NCBI GenBank assembly: GCA_031272845.1
Contig: JAISTA010000041.1
Coordinates: forward strand, 1 to 6,594
Reading direction: 5' to 3'
DNA length: 6,594 nt
From: Oscillospiraceae bacterium
Lineage (GTDB): Bacteria > Bacillota > Clostridia > Oscillospirales > Oscillospiraceae
Shown: in pieces, positions 6,484 to 6,594 of the stretch
Layout: every line of letters starts with the position of its first letter
How positions within the stretch are numbered: the first letter of the stretch is position 1
Position numbers and translations under genes: made by a program
The notes under the pieces: model-generated
Seen by the model: the letters and a program-made list of their open reading frames with translations, nothing else
What the model was told of the DNA's origin: nothing
The model's database searches: none

Positions 6484-6594
6484 TCCTCCGGAGCGGGGGA
6501 CTGCGTTGGGCGGCTGCTTTGAGTTTGCGGCGACGTTGGTGTTCTTTTATACGGAAATCTTAAGGCGGGAACTAAAAGTTCTCTGTTTGGGGCG
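6484..6594. other. Right-edge sequence after ruvA, no recognised gene
   Basis: It contains an 8-nt palindrome CTCCGGAG (6487-6494) and a small GAACT-aaa-AGTTC inverted repeat (6569-6581). By hand count it has 40 G, 21 C, 33 T and 17 A. One plus frame (from 6485) stays open to the edge, with a possible TTG at 6506 after GGGGG, and would encode a hydrophobic start (GGCFEFAATLVFFY...). That frame does not resemble the RuvB N-terminus, and I do not call it a gene. Confidence 0.35.

Noticed and set aside
6548..6553. TATACG with TTGCGG 17 nt upstream as a promoter near the right edge
   Set aside because: Weak match to both boxes and no known gene downstream in view.
1..6594. CRISPR array, IS element, tRNA/rRNA, riboswitch, toxin-antitoxin or defence genes
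   Set aside because: Reading both strands gave no direct repeat series, transposase motif, clover-leaf sequence or known RNA element; coding content is housekeeping-type throughout.

Overview
The window is a dense, gene-rich chromosomal segment of housekeeping and core genes, most likely from a moderately GC-rich clostridial Bacillota (Oscillospiraceae-like). This is an inference. It rests on three things: the alanyl-tRNA synthetase carries the cysteine-rich C-x4-C-x3-C-x-C stretch seen in Firmicutes/Clostridia; a small cysteine-rich DUF1540-type protein is present; and the metallophosphoesterase is of the clostridial 'GDISWAM...GNHDYW' kind. No 16S rRNA, tRNA, mobile element, CRISPR array or phage gene is visible.

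Layout, left to right. (1) 2-2287, plus: alaS, lacking its first ~111 codons because the window begins inside it. (2) 2288-2374: an 87-nt spacer with a perfect 12-nt palindrome, an AGGAG far upstream of typA, and a GC-rich hairpin between that AGGAG and the typA start. (3) 2375-4198, plus: typA/bipA, a ribosome-associated GTPase with a TTG start. (4) 4198-4737, plus: an ADP-ribose pyrophosphatase-type Nudix hydrolase whose GTG start overlaps the typA stop by one base. (5) 4778-4800: an 8-bp inverted repeat between convergent genes. (6) 4799-5050, minus: a DUF1540 cysteine-rich small protein, the only minus-strand gene. (7) 5051-5123: divergent intergenic region. (8) 5124-5876, plus: a calcineurin-like metallophosphoesterase of unknown substrate. 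(9) 5890-6483, plus: ruvA, with its Shine-Dalgarno overlapping the phosphoesterase stop codon. (10) 6484-6594: 111 nt of G/T-rich sequence with no recognised gene.

Functionally there are two plus-strand blocks. The first links tRNA charging (AlaRS), ribosome function under stress (TypA) and nucleotide-sugar housecleaning (Nudix). The second couples a phosphoesterase to the Holliday-junction protein RuvA. The DUF1540 gene separates them in opposite orientation. RuvA is not next to ruvC, and ruvB does not begin within the visible 111 nt.

I found no convincing previously undescribed system. The items most worth a second look are the hairpin-bridged, SD-poor TTG start of typA, the tight coupling of an uncharacterised phosphoesterase to ruvA, the isolated DUF1540 gene with a possible RBS-masking hairpin, and the compositional shift at the right edge.
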